Shown in pieces: positions 1 through 7,177 of a stretch of 30,148 bases of DNA (the first letter of the stretch is position 1; each line of letters begins with the position of its first letter). Both the position numbers and the translations under genes were made by a program. This stretch comes from a virus, in the IMG/VR virus record IMGVR_UViG_3300032285_001395, positions 1 to 30,148 of that record; one strand, 5' to 3'. The notes beneath the pieces were generated by a model. The model did not search any database and had not been told where the DNA came from. It was given only the letters and a program-made list of their open reading frames with translations.

Positions 1-228
1 ACACCAGGGTTCTTACCAGAGTTTATTCATATAAAGACCGACACTGATAGACCTTTTTATATTCTTAATCCAGAAACGGGTGAACGTACCTTTATGAATA
101 CCCGAGTTGCCTATTGGAATGAAAGAGACTGGCATGGTGGATTACCTATTCATCGCCCTACATATACTTTACGAGTAAATGGCTACTTCACAGATGAATT
201 TAAACGAAAAGCAGGGATGCCCGTATAA
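1..228 (+). CDS. Partial 2OG-Fe(II) oxygenase-like protein (C-terminal 75 residues)
   Basis: The reading frame is open from the first base of the window and stops at 226-228, so only the C-terminus is present. It is clearly paralogous to the last third of the protein at 7164-7964: both contain the EFIHI block, a 'DPET/NPETG..TFMNTR' block, an acidic-tryptophan-His-Gly-Gly motif (RDWHGG here, VDWHGG there) and a final Leu-Arg-(Val/Ile)-(Asn/Asp)-Gly followed by 'F(T)(D/E)EF(K/R)'. By that comparison the WHGG histidine would be the distal iron ligand and the following arginine the 2OG carboxylate binder. The HxD motif lies off the left edge. The next gene starts on the base after this stop codon, so they are probably co-transcribed. 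Confidence 0.8.
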   Translation, partial: TPGFLPEFIHIKTDTDRPFYILNPETGERTFMNTRVAYWNERDWHGGLPIHRPTYTLRVNGYFTDEFKRKAGMPV

Positions 229-807
229 ATGAGTTACGATATCGAAAACTTATTTCCGACTCCTATATACAGTTGCGTCATAGAGAATCAACATGCCGTT
301 CAATTAGAAATCGCCAATGCGTTATTGAATGTGAAATATGACGACGCTTATCATTATAACAATTGGGGTAATACATTTGAAACTACAGATCCTACTGTGG
401 ACATAATTGTAGAAAAACAGTTAACAAATCTCGATCAAGCGATTCATCAAAACTTAGAACAATACTGTACTGAACTTAGATTTGATATGCGTAAGTATCG
501 AAGAACCTCTTGGATTGTTAAAAATTCAACGGGCGGACATACAATGTGTCATACACACAGCGAGTACGATATTGCCGGAGTATACTATTATCAAACTAAT
601 GAAGCTGATGGTGAAATTTATTTCGAGTCGCCAGTAAGTTCGGCAGTATCTTCACTGTGCTATCAAAGGTATGCAGAAAAATATCAACATAAGCCTGTAG
701 CCGGAAAGCTGTTGTTATTTCCCGGTTGGCTAGCACACGGTGTTAAGACAAACACTACAGATACTGATAGGATCAGCGTAGCATTTAGTATCGGATTTGT
801 ACGTTAA
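229..807 (+). CDS. 2OG-Fe(II) oxygenase family protein (2OG-FeII_Oxy_5 / TIGR02466 type)
   Basis: This 192-residue protein starts with 'LFPTPIY' near the N-terminus, has a tryptophan-led strand (SWIVKN), then a His-Thr-Met-Cys-His-Thr-His stretch followed by 'AGVYYY', a beta segment ending in FESP, the segment 'GKLLLFPGWLAHGV', and a final 'RISVAFSIGF'. That order matches the family that usually reads 'HxHp..lSGvyYl ... lFPs.l.H.V ... Risis.N'. Likely iron ligands are H108 or H110 and H170, with R181 binding 2OG. The usual carboxylate ligand after the first histidine is not obvious. Members are common in marine phages and picoplankton, but substrates are generally unknown. Its 3' end shares a TTAA with the stop codon of the convergent gene. 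Confidence 0.8.
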   Translation: MSYDIENLFPTPIYSCVIENQHAVQLEIANALLNVKYDDAYHYNNWGNTFETTDPTVDIIVEKQLTNLDQAIHQNLEQYCTELRFDMRKYRRTSWIVKNSTGGHTMCHTHSEYDIAGVYYYQTNEADGEIYFESPVSSAVSSLCYQRYAEKYQHKPVAGKLLLFPGWLAHGVKTNTTDTDRISVAFSIGFVR

Positions 808-1448
808 GGTAGTTCGTCAATTTCGATGTACTTGCCAGTAATGCCTTGCTTAGTAGCGGCATCCTCTATTAGCTTCTTCCATCCATCTAACGCATCATGT
901 CGTGCTATAATCATATGCATACGATCTTCGTTGCTGTTGTTAATTACAGAATGATGATAGTGTAAATTCATAGCATAAACACCACCGGGCTCCATAATTA
1001 TTTCTTCACCATCACCCCAGATCCATTTACATCCTACAGGATTATTAAGAGCAACATTTATATTTTCTATTAGCTTTATGCTAGAGTCACTATGTAATGC
1101 AATCTTTCCGCCTGCACGTAACAACATAAATCTAACACGCCCGTATTTGTTACAGGGAAATACTTCTGTAAGCCATTTAGTTGTTACTGGACAAGACTCT
1201 GCTATCTCGGTCCAACGCATATCATTACTAGCATCTTTACCTTTTTTGTAGCCGTAGACATCGTAGTTCTCATGCTTATCCCAACCAAGACCATGTATAG
1301 TTAAACTTTCCCAACCGTGTGAATCTTCGTCTCCTCTGTGAGGACTAAATTTATCAAGTAGGGCAAATGCTTCTGCACACATCTCTTTATGTGGAAGTGC
1401 TATATCTAATTTTAGATAACGCCCATCTGATTGAAAATATTCTTTCAT
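804..1448 (-). CDS. Aspartyl/asparaginyl beta-hydroxylase-like 2OG oxygenase
   Basis: This 214-residue protein has a clear cupin-type oxygenase core. 'GRVRFMLLRAGGKIALHSDSS' holds the HxD pair (H119, D121), 'NINVALNNP' and a tryptophan-rich strand follow, then 'PGGVYAMNLHYHHSVINNS' gives a distal histidine (H166) and 'EDRMHMI' an arginine (R176). This spacing is typical of the aspartyl/asparaginyl hydroxylase family (PF05118), which hydroxylates Asp, Asn or Arg side chains or small-molecule relatives. The start overlaps the stop of the upstream 482-residue gene by one base (TAATG), so the two form a coupled operon. The C-terminal 30 residues are charged and not recognised. The substrate is unknown. 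Confidence 0.8.
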   Translation of the reverse strand: MKEYFQSDGRYLKLDIALPHKEMCAEAFALLDKFSPHRGDEDSHGWESLTIHGLGWDKHENYDVYGYKKGKDASNDMRWTEIAESCPVTTKWLTEVFPCNKYGRVRFMLLRAGGKIALHSDSSIKLIENINVALNNPVGCKWIWGDGEEIIMEPGGVYAMNLHYHHSVINNSNEDRMHMIIARHDALDGWKKLIEDAATKQGITGKYIEIDELP

Positions 1449-2896
1449 TAGTTAACTCCAAGCGGCCTTTCGCTAGTGTGTTTCCAATCCTCAGTGTGCC
1501 ACTCTGGGGTTTTTAATTCTTTAATGTCTGTATAGGCAAAATTACTAGCTAGGTCTACACGCTGATCAGTTTTTTTAACTTTCCAAAATCCGTCGGCTGC
1601 TCTAGAAGTTATTATAACTGTTATGTTCGGATCTTTATTTTTAAGTTTTTGTAGTAGATTGTTTTCACAACTAATACGATATTTTAAACTTGAACTAGCA
1701 ATAAAAGGTGAATGATTGTATAGGTCGCTTAGATTTAACAATGTTTTCTTGCCGGCTTCTAACCAATCAAAGTTAAAGGATGCTGTGTAGTCTATAAGGA
1801 TATAGTCATAGGTTAATTTTTTAACCTTACTCCATAAGGAATCCCAATCATCGATTGTTGTTAAAAACTTCTGCCATTGCTCTGTTATTTGATCTTTATA
1901 AGTATCCGGAATATGCGGTGGGTTATTTGGCAACATAGGTTTGTGCTTCCAATAAAACTCATCATAGTCTTTTCCGTCCCATTCGTCAACCATCTTCTTC
2001 ATAAACATCAAACAGTTATAGTTAATGTCTGTAAAAATTACTTTGGTATTTTCTGTAAAGCCGACTATTTCTAAATTCTTAATCCAGTTAAACCCAATAC
2101 CTACACTAGCATATTGCTCAACAGGACCATCAAATGGCAAGTCTTCTCTTAGTCGATCTGAATTCCAGCCTGCAAAGAAATTCATTCCAAAAAATTGATA
2201 GTACTTTATATCTGCTAGTTGTCTTAGGAAAACATGATCATGTTCATAGTACAGATATTTTTTACTATCACGAATTCTTCGAGTCAATGGAATTAATAGT
2301 TTGTCATTTTCTAATCCAACATTTAGTATATTCCAGCCATGTAGTTTAACTGAATATGTTTTAAGCTCAGTACCCTTTTTCATCCAAGCAGGTATTTCCG
2401 GGTCGCCGTGTAAACATTCTTCACTACGAATAGGAGCAAGCTGTTGATACTCTACCCATTCTTCATTGCCTACTATAGGATATCCTAATTCTTTATACTG
2501 CTCAAGATTGATAACATAAAATTGTTGATGTAATTCAAAACAGGCATTTTTCTTATAATAGGAATGGTCACCTCTATCTAATATATGACCTGCTATAAAG
2601 AATTCTTCATTGCATTGATCTTCAACTGCATCAAATAGCCTATCTGATAATCCTAAACTAGTACCAGCTGAAATAAGAACTGCATGGGTATAACCATCAT
2701 CAGCTACTGTTCTAAGTAGCTCATCTTCGTCCTTGCTGATAAAAATATCGTAATGATGTAGATCAGATCGATGTATTAGAAAATCTGTTAAATTAGCACA
2801 AATTTCTTTAGCTTCTCCGCTACGGCAATTATCTGTAATATCTAATATACAAAAAGCAATCAAACGTTGCTTTTCTGTCCGAAACTTCATTACCAT
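1448..2896 (-). CDS. Two-domain protein: glycosyltransferase-like N-terminus, methyltransferase-like C-terminus
   Basis: I do not recognise this 482-residue protein as a whole. Residues about 10-160 alternate hydrophobic strands and helices (AFCILDI, 'YTHAVLISAGTS', 'EFFIAGHILDRGD', 'FYVINLEQYKELG'), resembling an A-type nucleotide-sugar glycosyltransferase or related Rossmann-like fold, though no clear DxD motif is present. Residues about 262-430 resemble a class I SAM methyltransferase: 'ASVGIGFNWIKN' could be a degenerate glycine loop, 'TKVIFTDIN' the acidic second strand, 'YDYILIDYT' motif IV and 'NITVIITS' a later strand. An AGGG Shine-Dalgarno six bases before the first ATG supports the start, rather than the ATG two codons later. 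It is the first gene of a two-gene minus-strand operon with the beta-hydroxylase-like gene. Both domain assignments are inferences. Confidence 0.5.
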   Translation of the reverse strand: MVMKFRTEKQRLIAFCILDITDNCRSGEAKEICANLTDFLIHRSDLHHYDIFISKDEDELLRTVADDGYTHAVLISAGTSLGLSDRLFDAVEDQCNEEFFIAGHILDRGDHSYYKKNACFELHQQFYVINLEQYKELGYPIVGNEEWVEYQQLAPIRSEECLHGDPEIPAWMKKGTELKTYSVKLHGWNILNVGLENDKLLIPLTRRIRDSKKYLYYEHDHVFLRQLADIKYYQFFGMNFFAGWNSDRLREDLPFDGPVEQYASVGIGFNWIKNLEIVGFTENTKVIFTDINYNCLMFMKKMVDEWDGKDYDEFYWKHKPMLPNNPPHIPDTYKDQITEQWQKFLTTIDDWDSLWSKVKKLTYDYILIDYTASFNFDWLEAGKKTLLNLSDLYNHSPFIASSSLKYRISCENNLLQKLKNKDPNITVIITSRAADGFWKVKKTDQRVDLASNFAYTDIKELKTPEWHTEDWKHTSERPLGVN

Positions 2897-2908
2897 GTTA
2901 ATCCCTAT

Positions 2909-2916
2909 TATAAATA
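2909..2916 (+). promoter_or_regulatory. T4-late-promoter-like octamer TATAAATA in a divergent gap
   Basis: The gap 2897-2975 separates divergent operons. It contains the exact octamer TATAAATA, which is the -10 element recognised with gp55/gp33/gp45 in T4-like phages, and a plain TATAAT at 2952-2957 without a recognisable -35 partner. Either could serve the + strand gene at 2976. The gap is very AT-rich, so chance occurrence is quite possible. On the minus strand the overlapping bases also read TATAAT (2907-2912), but this would leave almost no leader for the gene starting at 2896. Confidence 0.3.
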
Positions 2917-2975
2917 GTGTCGTACAGTTATATATCTTTATTAAACAGAGGTATAATTAAATTAGAGAGAACCTG

Positions 2976-3833
2976 ATGAATTACCATTTACATGAAAACG
3001 GTTGGGCTATCATAGTCGACGATTTTGATTTCCTAACAGCAACCAAAGAAGATATTAAACAAATATCAGATCTTTTAAAAATTCATACATTAGTTGCATT
3101 TAAAGATCAATCATTGACTATTAGAGATCAAATAAAAATTAGCGAAATGTTTGGAAATATCAGACCCGAGTTTGAACCCGGTACAGAAGAATTCAAACAT
3201 GAAAGTGCAAATTTATTAGAAGATCCAGATGGCATTGTAGTACGAGTGACTGGCGAACTTAATGAACATGGTGTTCCGGGAACTGCTGGATATGTCGACG
3301 CTATGGAATGGCATAATAATCAACCTCACAGAAATTGGAGACTACCTGGTACAATGCGCGGTCCTCTAGTTTGGTTGTATGGTGTTAAAGGTACTGTAGG
3401 ATCAAGGACTAGTTATACAAATAGTATGTTAGCATACAAAGAGCTTGATCCAGAACTTAAAGAACAGATCAAGGACCTTAAGGGTATATACTACGGTGCT
3501 ACTGATTTCGAAGCTACTAAAGTTGCTGGTGTAGAACAGGATCTTGAATCACCTGCACAGTCTGTAGTTATCAAACATGTAAGCGGAGAGTACGGCATTT
3601 ATCATTCACATACCCAGCTTGAAAATTTTGAGGGTATGACTAGAGAAGAAAGTTTGCCTCTATCTGAAAAATTACATAACCATTTGATACAAGACAAGTA
3701 CTGTTACCATCATGATTGGCAAAATGGTGATATTGTTATTGCTGATCAATGGTTTGGAATCCACAAGCGTTGGCCGTTTGAAAAGATAACAGAACGCCTA
3801 TTGCATAGAATAGTATTTGGTTACGTTGATTAA
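2976..3833 (+). CDS. TauD/TfdA-like 2OG dioxygenase with HxN in place of HxD
   Basis: This 285-residue protein is of usual TauD length. The N-terminus ('LLKIHTLVAFKDQSLT ... ISEMFGNI') matches the family start, 'AMEWHNNQPH' occupies the metal-binding turn, 'SRTSYTNSMLAYKELDPELK' is the typical mid-protein block, and 'GDIVIADQWFGIHKR ... ITERLLHRIVFG' carries the distal histidine (H263) and arginine (R274 or R278). In place of the usual His-x-Asp the protein has H113-N-N115, so the carboxylate iron ligand appears to be replaced by asparagine. The codons read cat-aat-aat. A GAGAG Shine-Dalgarno precedes the ATG. It is a single-gene operon whose stop shares a TTAA with the convergent gene. Substrate unknown. 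Confidence 0.8.
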   Translation: MNYHLHENGWAIIVDDFDFLTATKEDIKQISDLLKIHTLVAFKDQSLTIRDQIKISEMFGNIRPEFEPGTEEFKHESANLLEDPDGIVVRVTGELNEHGVPGTAGYVDAMEWHNNQPHRNWRLPGTMRGPLVWLYGVKGTVGSRTSYTNSMLAYKELDPELKEQIKDLKGIYYGATDFEATKVAGVEQDLESPAQSVVIKHVSGEYGIYHSHTQLENFEGMTREESLPLSEKLHNHLIQDKYCYHHDWQNGDIVIADQWFGIHKRWPFEKITERLLHRIVFGYVD

Positions 3834-4369
3834 ATCTTAGGTGCAGAGCTTAGTTGTTCGAGGAACACATCTGCATTTAGTTTCCAAAATGTTTGTACGT
3901 GTCCTCTGTACTCTTTTTCAAAAGCTCTAGTAAGCACTCCTGTCTTTTCTAAACTAGGACCCCATACTGTATGTACTAGTCGTTGTGTTCCTACTTCGCT
4001 AGGATGACTAGTAATATACATATCACCTCGCTTATTAACCCAATCAATACATGCTGGCATTAAGTATTGTGCTGTAACATGTTGATGTGTAATAATTTGA
4101 TTACGAGTGCGTAGTGTGTTTAACGGCAATAGATCTGATAGTACACAGGTTCTTGCACAAATACGATAGCCCTCATCTATACTATGTGCTGCCACGCTTC
4201 CTACAGCAACATCGTTGTAAAACAGTATCCATACACACCACTCGCGTTCATTACGAAAGCAATCTATCATAGCTTTCTGACTAGCATTGTTTACAAATGC
4301 CTTAGCTGTACAGTATCTATAGAAATCTGTTAAATCTAATTCTGGACTCCAGGGAATTATTTTATACAT
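3830..4369 (-). CDS. GNAT-like N-acetyltransferase (tentative)
   Basis: This 179-residue protein has a layout reminiscent of GNAT acetyltransferases: an N-terminal helix pair, then a strand 'WCVWILFYNDVAVGSVAAHSI' that resembles the GNAT beta-strand carrying 'g.iVG.i', a second strand 'RICARTCVLSDLLP', and an amphipathic helix before 'DMYITSHPSE'. The usual (R/Q)xxGx(G/A) acetyl-CoA loop is not clear, although 'TRNQIITHQHVTAQYLMPACIDWV' lies where the loop and helix would be. The start overlaps the end of the upstream kinase-like gene by 13 nt, so they form an operon. A related fold or a degenerate enzyme is equally possible. Confidence 0.45.
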   Translation of the reverse strand: MYKIIPWSPELDLTDFYRYCTAKAFVNNASQKAMIDCFRNEREWCVWILFYNDVAVGSVAAHSIDEGYRICARTCVLSDLLPLNTLRTRNQIITHQHVTAQYLMPACIDWVNKRGDMYITSHPSEVGTQRLVHTVWGPSLEKTGVLTRAFEKEYRGHVQTFWKLNADVFLEQLSSAPKI

Positions 4370-5046
4370 TCTTTTACACGTTCAATAAAATCTGCAGGAT
4401 AGTTAGTACTAAAACTAGCCCAACATAGTTGATCCATGACTGCCCAGGGCTGTGGCTTGTCCCATTCTATTCCTAGTGTGCTTAGATGCTTACGCATTTC
4501 ATCTTGCCTAGTAGAGTAGATATGGCTTTCAACTTCTTTTATACTAATATTCGGTTCAGTATCTCTATAGGTAAAAAAATAATTAATACTTTTCAATTTA
4601 CCATTTACAATAAAGTAACTGCTAGGATGCATACTATATTTGTGCCATCCTAACTTTTTATGTGTTTTAATAATCTCAAGCATTTGTTCCTGCCAGTCTG
4701 GCAACACTGAATCATAGTTAGCCATATCACAATTTGCTTGTTCCCAAAAGTCAGGACCATCAATTTCTAAATATAGTTTACGATCTTTTAAATCGATATT
4801 TTTAATTGTAGGAACTAGGTCCGGATATGCATTACGCATTTGAGTTAGATAGTTTACTTCACGCAACCATTTCTCTTCCATTTTGGAAGGATCTATAACT
4901 TGGTTCTTACCTTTATGATATTCAGTATCATTATGGTACCATTGAACGAATACTTTTTTATCGAGGCTGATTAAACTAGTGTAAATAAGATTGTTCCGAC
5001 AAAGCCCTTGTCCAGGAACATTATTGTAGTAGTATTCGTATTTCAT
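4357..5046 (-). CDS. Kinase-like (APH-type) protein lacking catalytic aspartates
   Basis: The 229-residue protein resembles a small protein- or aminoglycoside-kinase-like fold. 'KWLREVNYLTQMR' looks like the helix with the conserved glutamate, 'RKLYLEIDG' like the hinge strand, and 'KKLGWHKYSMHPSSYFIVNG' followed by 'KLKSINYF' aligns with the usual 'H.D.HP.N.lv..g.l..iDf' catalytic and metal-binding loops. In this protein the catalytic Asp is replaced (Tyr137/Ser138), the Asn is Ser143 and the metal-binding Asp is Asn155, so it is probably a pseudokinase. It is paralogous to the protein at 9767-10465, sharing an 'N-LIYT' N-terminal block and a 'PDW(Q/K)EQM' helix. It is the first gene of a minus-strand operon with the GNAT-like gene. 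Confidence 0.5.
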   Translation of the reverse strand: MKYEYYYNNVPGQGLCRNNLIYTSLISLDKKVFVQWYHNDTEYHKGKNQVIDPSKMEEKWLREVNYLTQMRNAYPDLVPTIKNIDLKDRKLYLEIDGPDFWEQANCDMANYDSVLPDWQEQMLEIIKTHKKLGWHKYSMHPSSYFIVNGKLKSINYFFTYRDTEPNISIKEVESHIYSTRQDEMRKHLSTLGIEWDKPQPWAVMDQLCWASFSTNYPADFIERVKECIK

Positions 5047-5059
5047 ACAATTAATTATC

Positions 5060-5067
5060 TATAAATT
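5060..5067 (+). promoter_or_regulatory. Late-promoter-like TATAAATT in a 39-nt divergent gap
   Basis: The gap 5047-5085 lies between a minus-strand operon and the plus-strand operon starting at 5086. It contains TATAAATT, one mismatch from the T4 late octamer, inside the palindrome ATAAATTTAT (5061-5070), which could in principle serve both directions. No -35 box is visible. The gap is extremely AT-rich, so this is weak evidence. Confidence 0.2.
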
Positions 5068-5085
5068 TATGGCCAAGAAAATAAT

Positions 5086-6120
5086 ATGCTAAACCAAACA
5101 ACATCCTTATGTGAAACATGCTACCGTCATATACCAGCAGAACGGTTTGAAAAGGATGGAAAAATGATGTTAGGTAAAACTTGCCCAAAGCATGGATATC
5201 AAGAAGCAATACTAGATATTAACATAGACTTCTACAAAAGTCAACAATATCAAAGACGCAGGCCTAGTAGTTATTGGCTAGACATTACCAATCGTTGTAA
5301 CTTAGACTGCCCCCATTGTTATCAAATGCCGGATAATAACAGCAAAGATCCTAGTATCGATTACTTGTTATCGGAAGTTATGAGTTGGCCAGATAATGGG
5401 TTGCCTGTAAGTCTAGTCGGTGCTGAGCCTACAGTGCGTCGAGACTTACCTGATTTAGTTTTGGCTATACACGCCTTGCAGACAAAGCCTAGAAATGTTA
5501 TAATAGTTACTAATGGAGTATATTTGGCCAAGTGGGATTATGTTAAACGTTTTCAAGGGATACCAAATTTGAAATGGACCTTTGGTCTTAACCATCCGGA
5601 CTATAACGGCGGCAATATACGTGTTAAACAAATGGAAGGGTTAGAGAACTGTATTAAATTAGGGCTAGATGTTAAGACACTAACTTATACATTGGCCAAT
5701 TTAGAACAACTAACTGACGTGATGCATGAAGTACAAAAGTTTGGTATTAATGCTAGGATACAGTTGGGGGTAGAAATTGGTCGTGTCCCCGAAGGAGACT
5801 TTAAAGAGTTGTACTTGTCTGAGTTGGTTGCAGTCGCTGAACAATTTTGTTTAGATAACGGATGGTCATGGGAGCCTGATTATATAGGAGGCAACCGTAC
5901 ACACTTTGCTGTTAGGATAAATGGCATTGAACATAAGTTTATCAAATGGTGCGATGTAAGAACTATAGATTTAGAAGAGATACAAAGTGAGTCATGGGCA
6001 AGCATAGTGCCGGGAAAACCGATGAGCCCATTACTACATCAAGTTATATTAAGAGATCAAGCAGTTAACAAAGGACAGATGTTGTACGATACAGTACCTG
6101 AAAAATATAGACATGAATAA
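5086..6120 (+). CDS. Radical SAM protein with N-terminal zinc-like knuckle (COG1964-like), copy 1
   Basis: The 344-residue protein begins with a CxxC ... CxxH knuckle (C9, C12, C33, H36; 'LCETCYRHIPAERFEKDG' then 'KTCPKHG'), which is a hallmark of the radical-SAM group that includes MJ0619 (tetrahydromethanopterin methylation) and tetraether lipid synthase Tes. The radical-SAM cluster motif CX3CX2C follows at C71, C75 and C78 ('TNRCNLDCPHCYQ'), with 'GAEPT' in place of GGEP and 'VTNGVYL' later. The protein is much shorter than the roughly 500-residue family members I recall and lacks a cysteine-rich C-terminus, so extra clusters are probably absent. The next gene is a tandem paralogue that overlaps its end by 8 nt. 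Substrate unknown. Confidence 0.85.
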   Translation: MLNQTTSLCETCYRHIPAERFEKDGKMMLGKTCPKHGYQEAILDINIDFYKSQQYQRRRPSSYWLDITNRCNLDCPHCYQMPDNNSKDPSIDYLLSEVMSWPDNGLPVSLVGAEPTVRRDLPDLVLAIHALQTKPRNVIIVTNGVYLAKWDYVKRFQGIPNLKWTFGLNHPDYNGGNIRVKQMEGLENCIKLGLDVKTLTYTLANLEQLTDVMHEVQKFGINARIQLGVEIGRVPEGDFKELYLSELVAVAEQFCLDNGWSWEPDYIGGNRTHFAVRINGIEHKFIKWCDVRTIDLEEIQSESWASIVPGKPMSPLLHQVILRDQAVNKGQMLYDTVPEKYRHE

Positions 6121-7177
6121 AATACACGATACGACATCAGTATGTGAACATTGTTACAGACATGTTCCTGCTGTTCTTTTTGAAAGAGATGGATCTATAT
6201 GGCTTTCAAAGAAATGTAAATGGCATGGCGAGTCTGAACACCTGGTAGAACCCAATGCTGATTTTTATATCAATTACAAATATGATAGGCCGACAAATCA
6301 TACATACTGTTTAGACATTACTAACAGATGTAATCTAAATTGCCCACATTGTTATCAAATACCAGATAACATGAGTAAAGATCCTAGCATAGAAACTATA
6401 CTTGATATTATTCGAGCATGGGATGATGATGGGTATGCTATTGCGCTAATGGGTGCGGAACCTACTACCAGGAAAGATCTTCCAGAATTATGTAAAGCAA
6501 TACGAGCATTGCCTGGCAAGCCCAGAGCAATTATGATATTAACGAATGGCGTATATCTGTCTGACCTTGAATATTGCCAACAATTTTTAGATATACCTAA
6601 TCTATTTTGGACCATAGGATTGAATCATCCGGACTATCAAGGACTAACTGTTAGAAAGAAACAGATGGAAGGCATTGATAACTGTATGAAGTTAAACATG
6701 ACAATTAAAAATGTCAGCTATACTCTCGAAACTATTGATCAACTAGAATACTGTTTAGACGAAATACAAGAGTTTGGTCGTACACTTAGTCCTCACAACT
6801 ATAGAGTCCGAGTAGGTACAGATATCGGACGTCACCCAGGCGAGGAAAAAATATACTTGTCAGAATTAGTAGACATGGTCATAGATATTTGTAAACGCAA
6901 GGGTTGGGAATACAAATACGAACCATCATACGGGATTAGAGTACACTATCCATTACGTATTAATGGAATACTAGTTAAGATAATACAGTGGCCTGATGTA
7001 CGCACTATCGACCTTGAAGAAGATCAAACAGAATCTTGGGCAGATATGTTACCGGGTAAACCTGTAAGTCCATTAGTCCATCAAGTTATACTACGAGATG
7101 GTGCAGTAAATAAAAACTTACCACTATACGATACAGTACCTGAAAAGTATCAAAGGAAATACGATGCACGGGATTAA
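6113..7177 (+). CDS. Radical SAM protein with N-terminal zinc-like knuckle (COG1964-like), copy 2
   Basis: The 354-residue protein is a close tandem paralogue of the preceding one. The N-terminal knuckle is C11, C14, C35, H38 and the CX3CX2C motif is C73, C77, C80 ('TNRCNLNCPHCYQIPDN'), followed by 'MGAEPT', 'LTNGVYL' and 'WTIGLNHPDYQG'. The C-termini are nearly superimposable ('DVRTIDLEE.Q.ESWA', 'LPLYDTVPEKY'), and 19 bases are identical between 6086-6104 and 7128-7146. This points to tandem duplication followed by divergence, perhaps to act on successive sites or as a heterodimer. The downstream oxygenase gene starts 14 nt inside this one with an AAGGA Shine-Dalgarno. Confidence 0.85.
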   Translation: MNKIHDTTSVCEHCYRHVPAVLFERDGSIWLSKKCKWHGESEHLVEPNADFYINYKYDRPTNHTYCLDITNRCNLNCPHCYQIPDNMSKDPSIETILDIIRAWDDDGYAIALMGAEPTTRKDLPELCKAIRALPGKPRAIMILTNGVYLSDLEYCQQFLDIPNLFWTIGLNHPDYQGLTVRKKQMEGIDNCMKLNMTIKNVSYTLETIDQLEYCLDEIQEFGRTLSPHNYRVRVGTDIGRHPGEEKIYLSELVDMVIDICKRKGWEYKYEPSYGIRVHYPLRINGILVKIIQWPDVRTIDLEEDQTESWADMLPGKPVSPLVHQVILRDGAVNKNLPLYDTVPEKYQRKYDARD

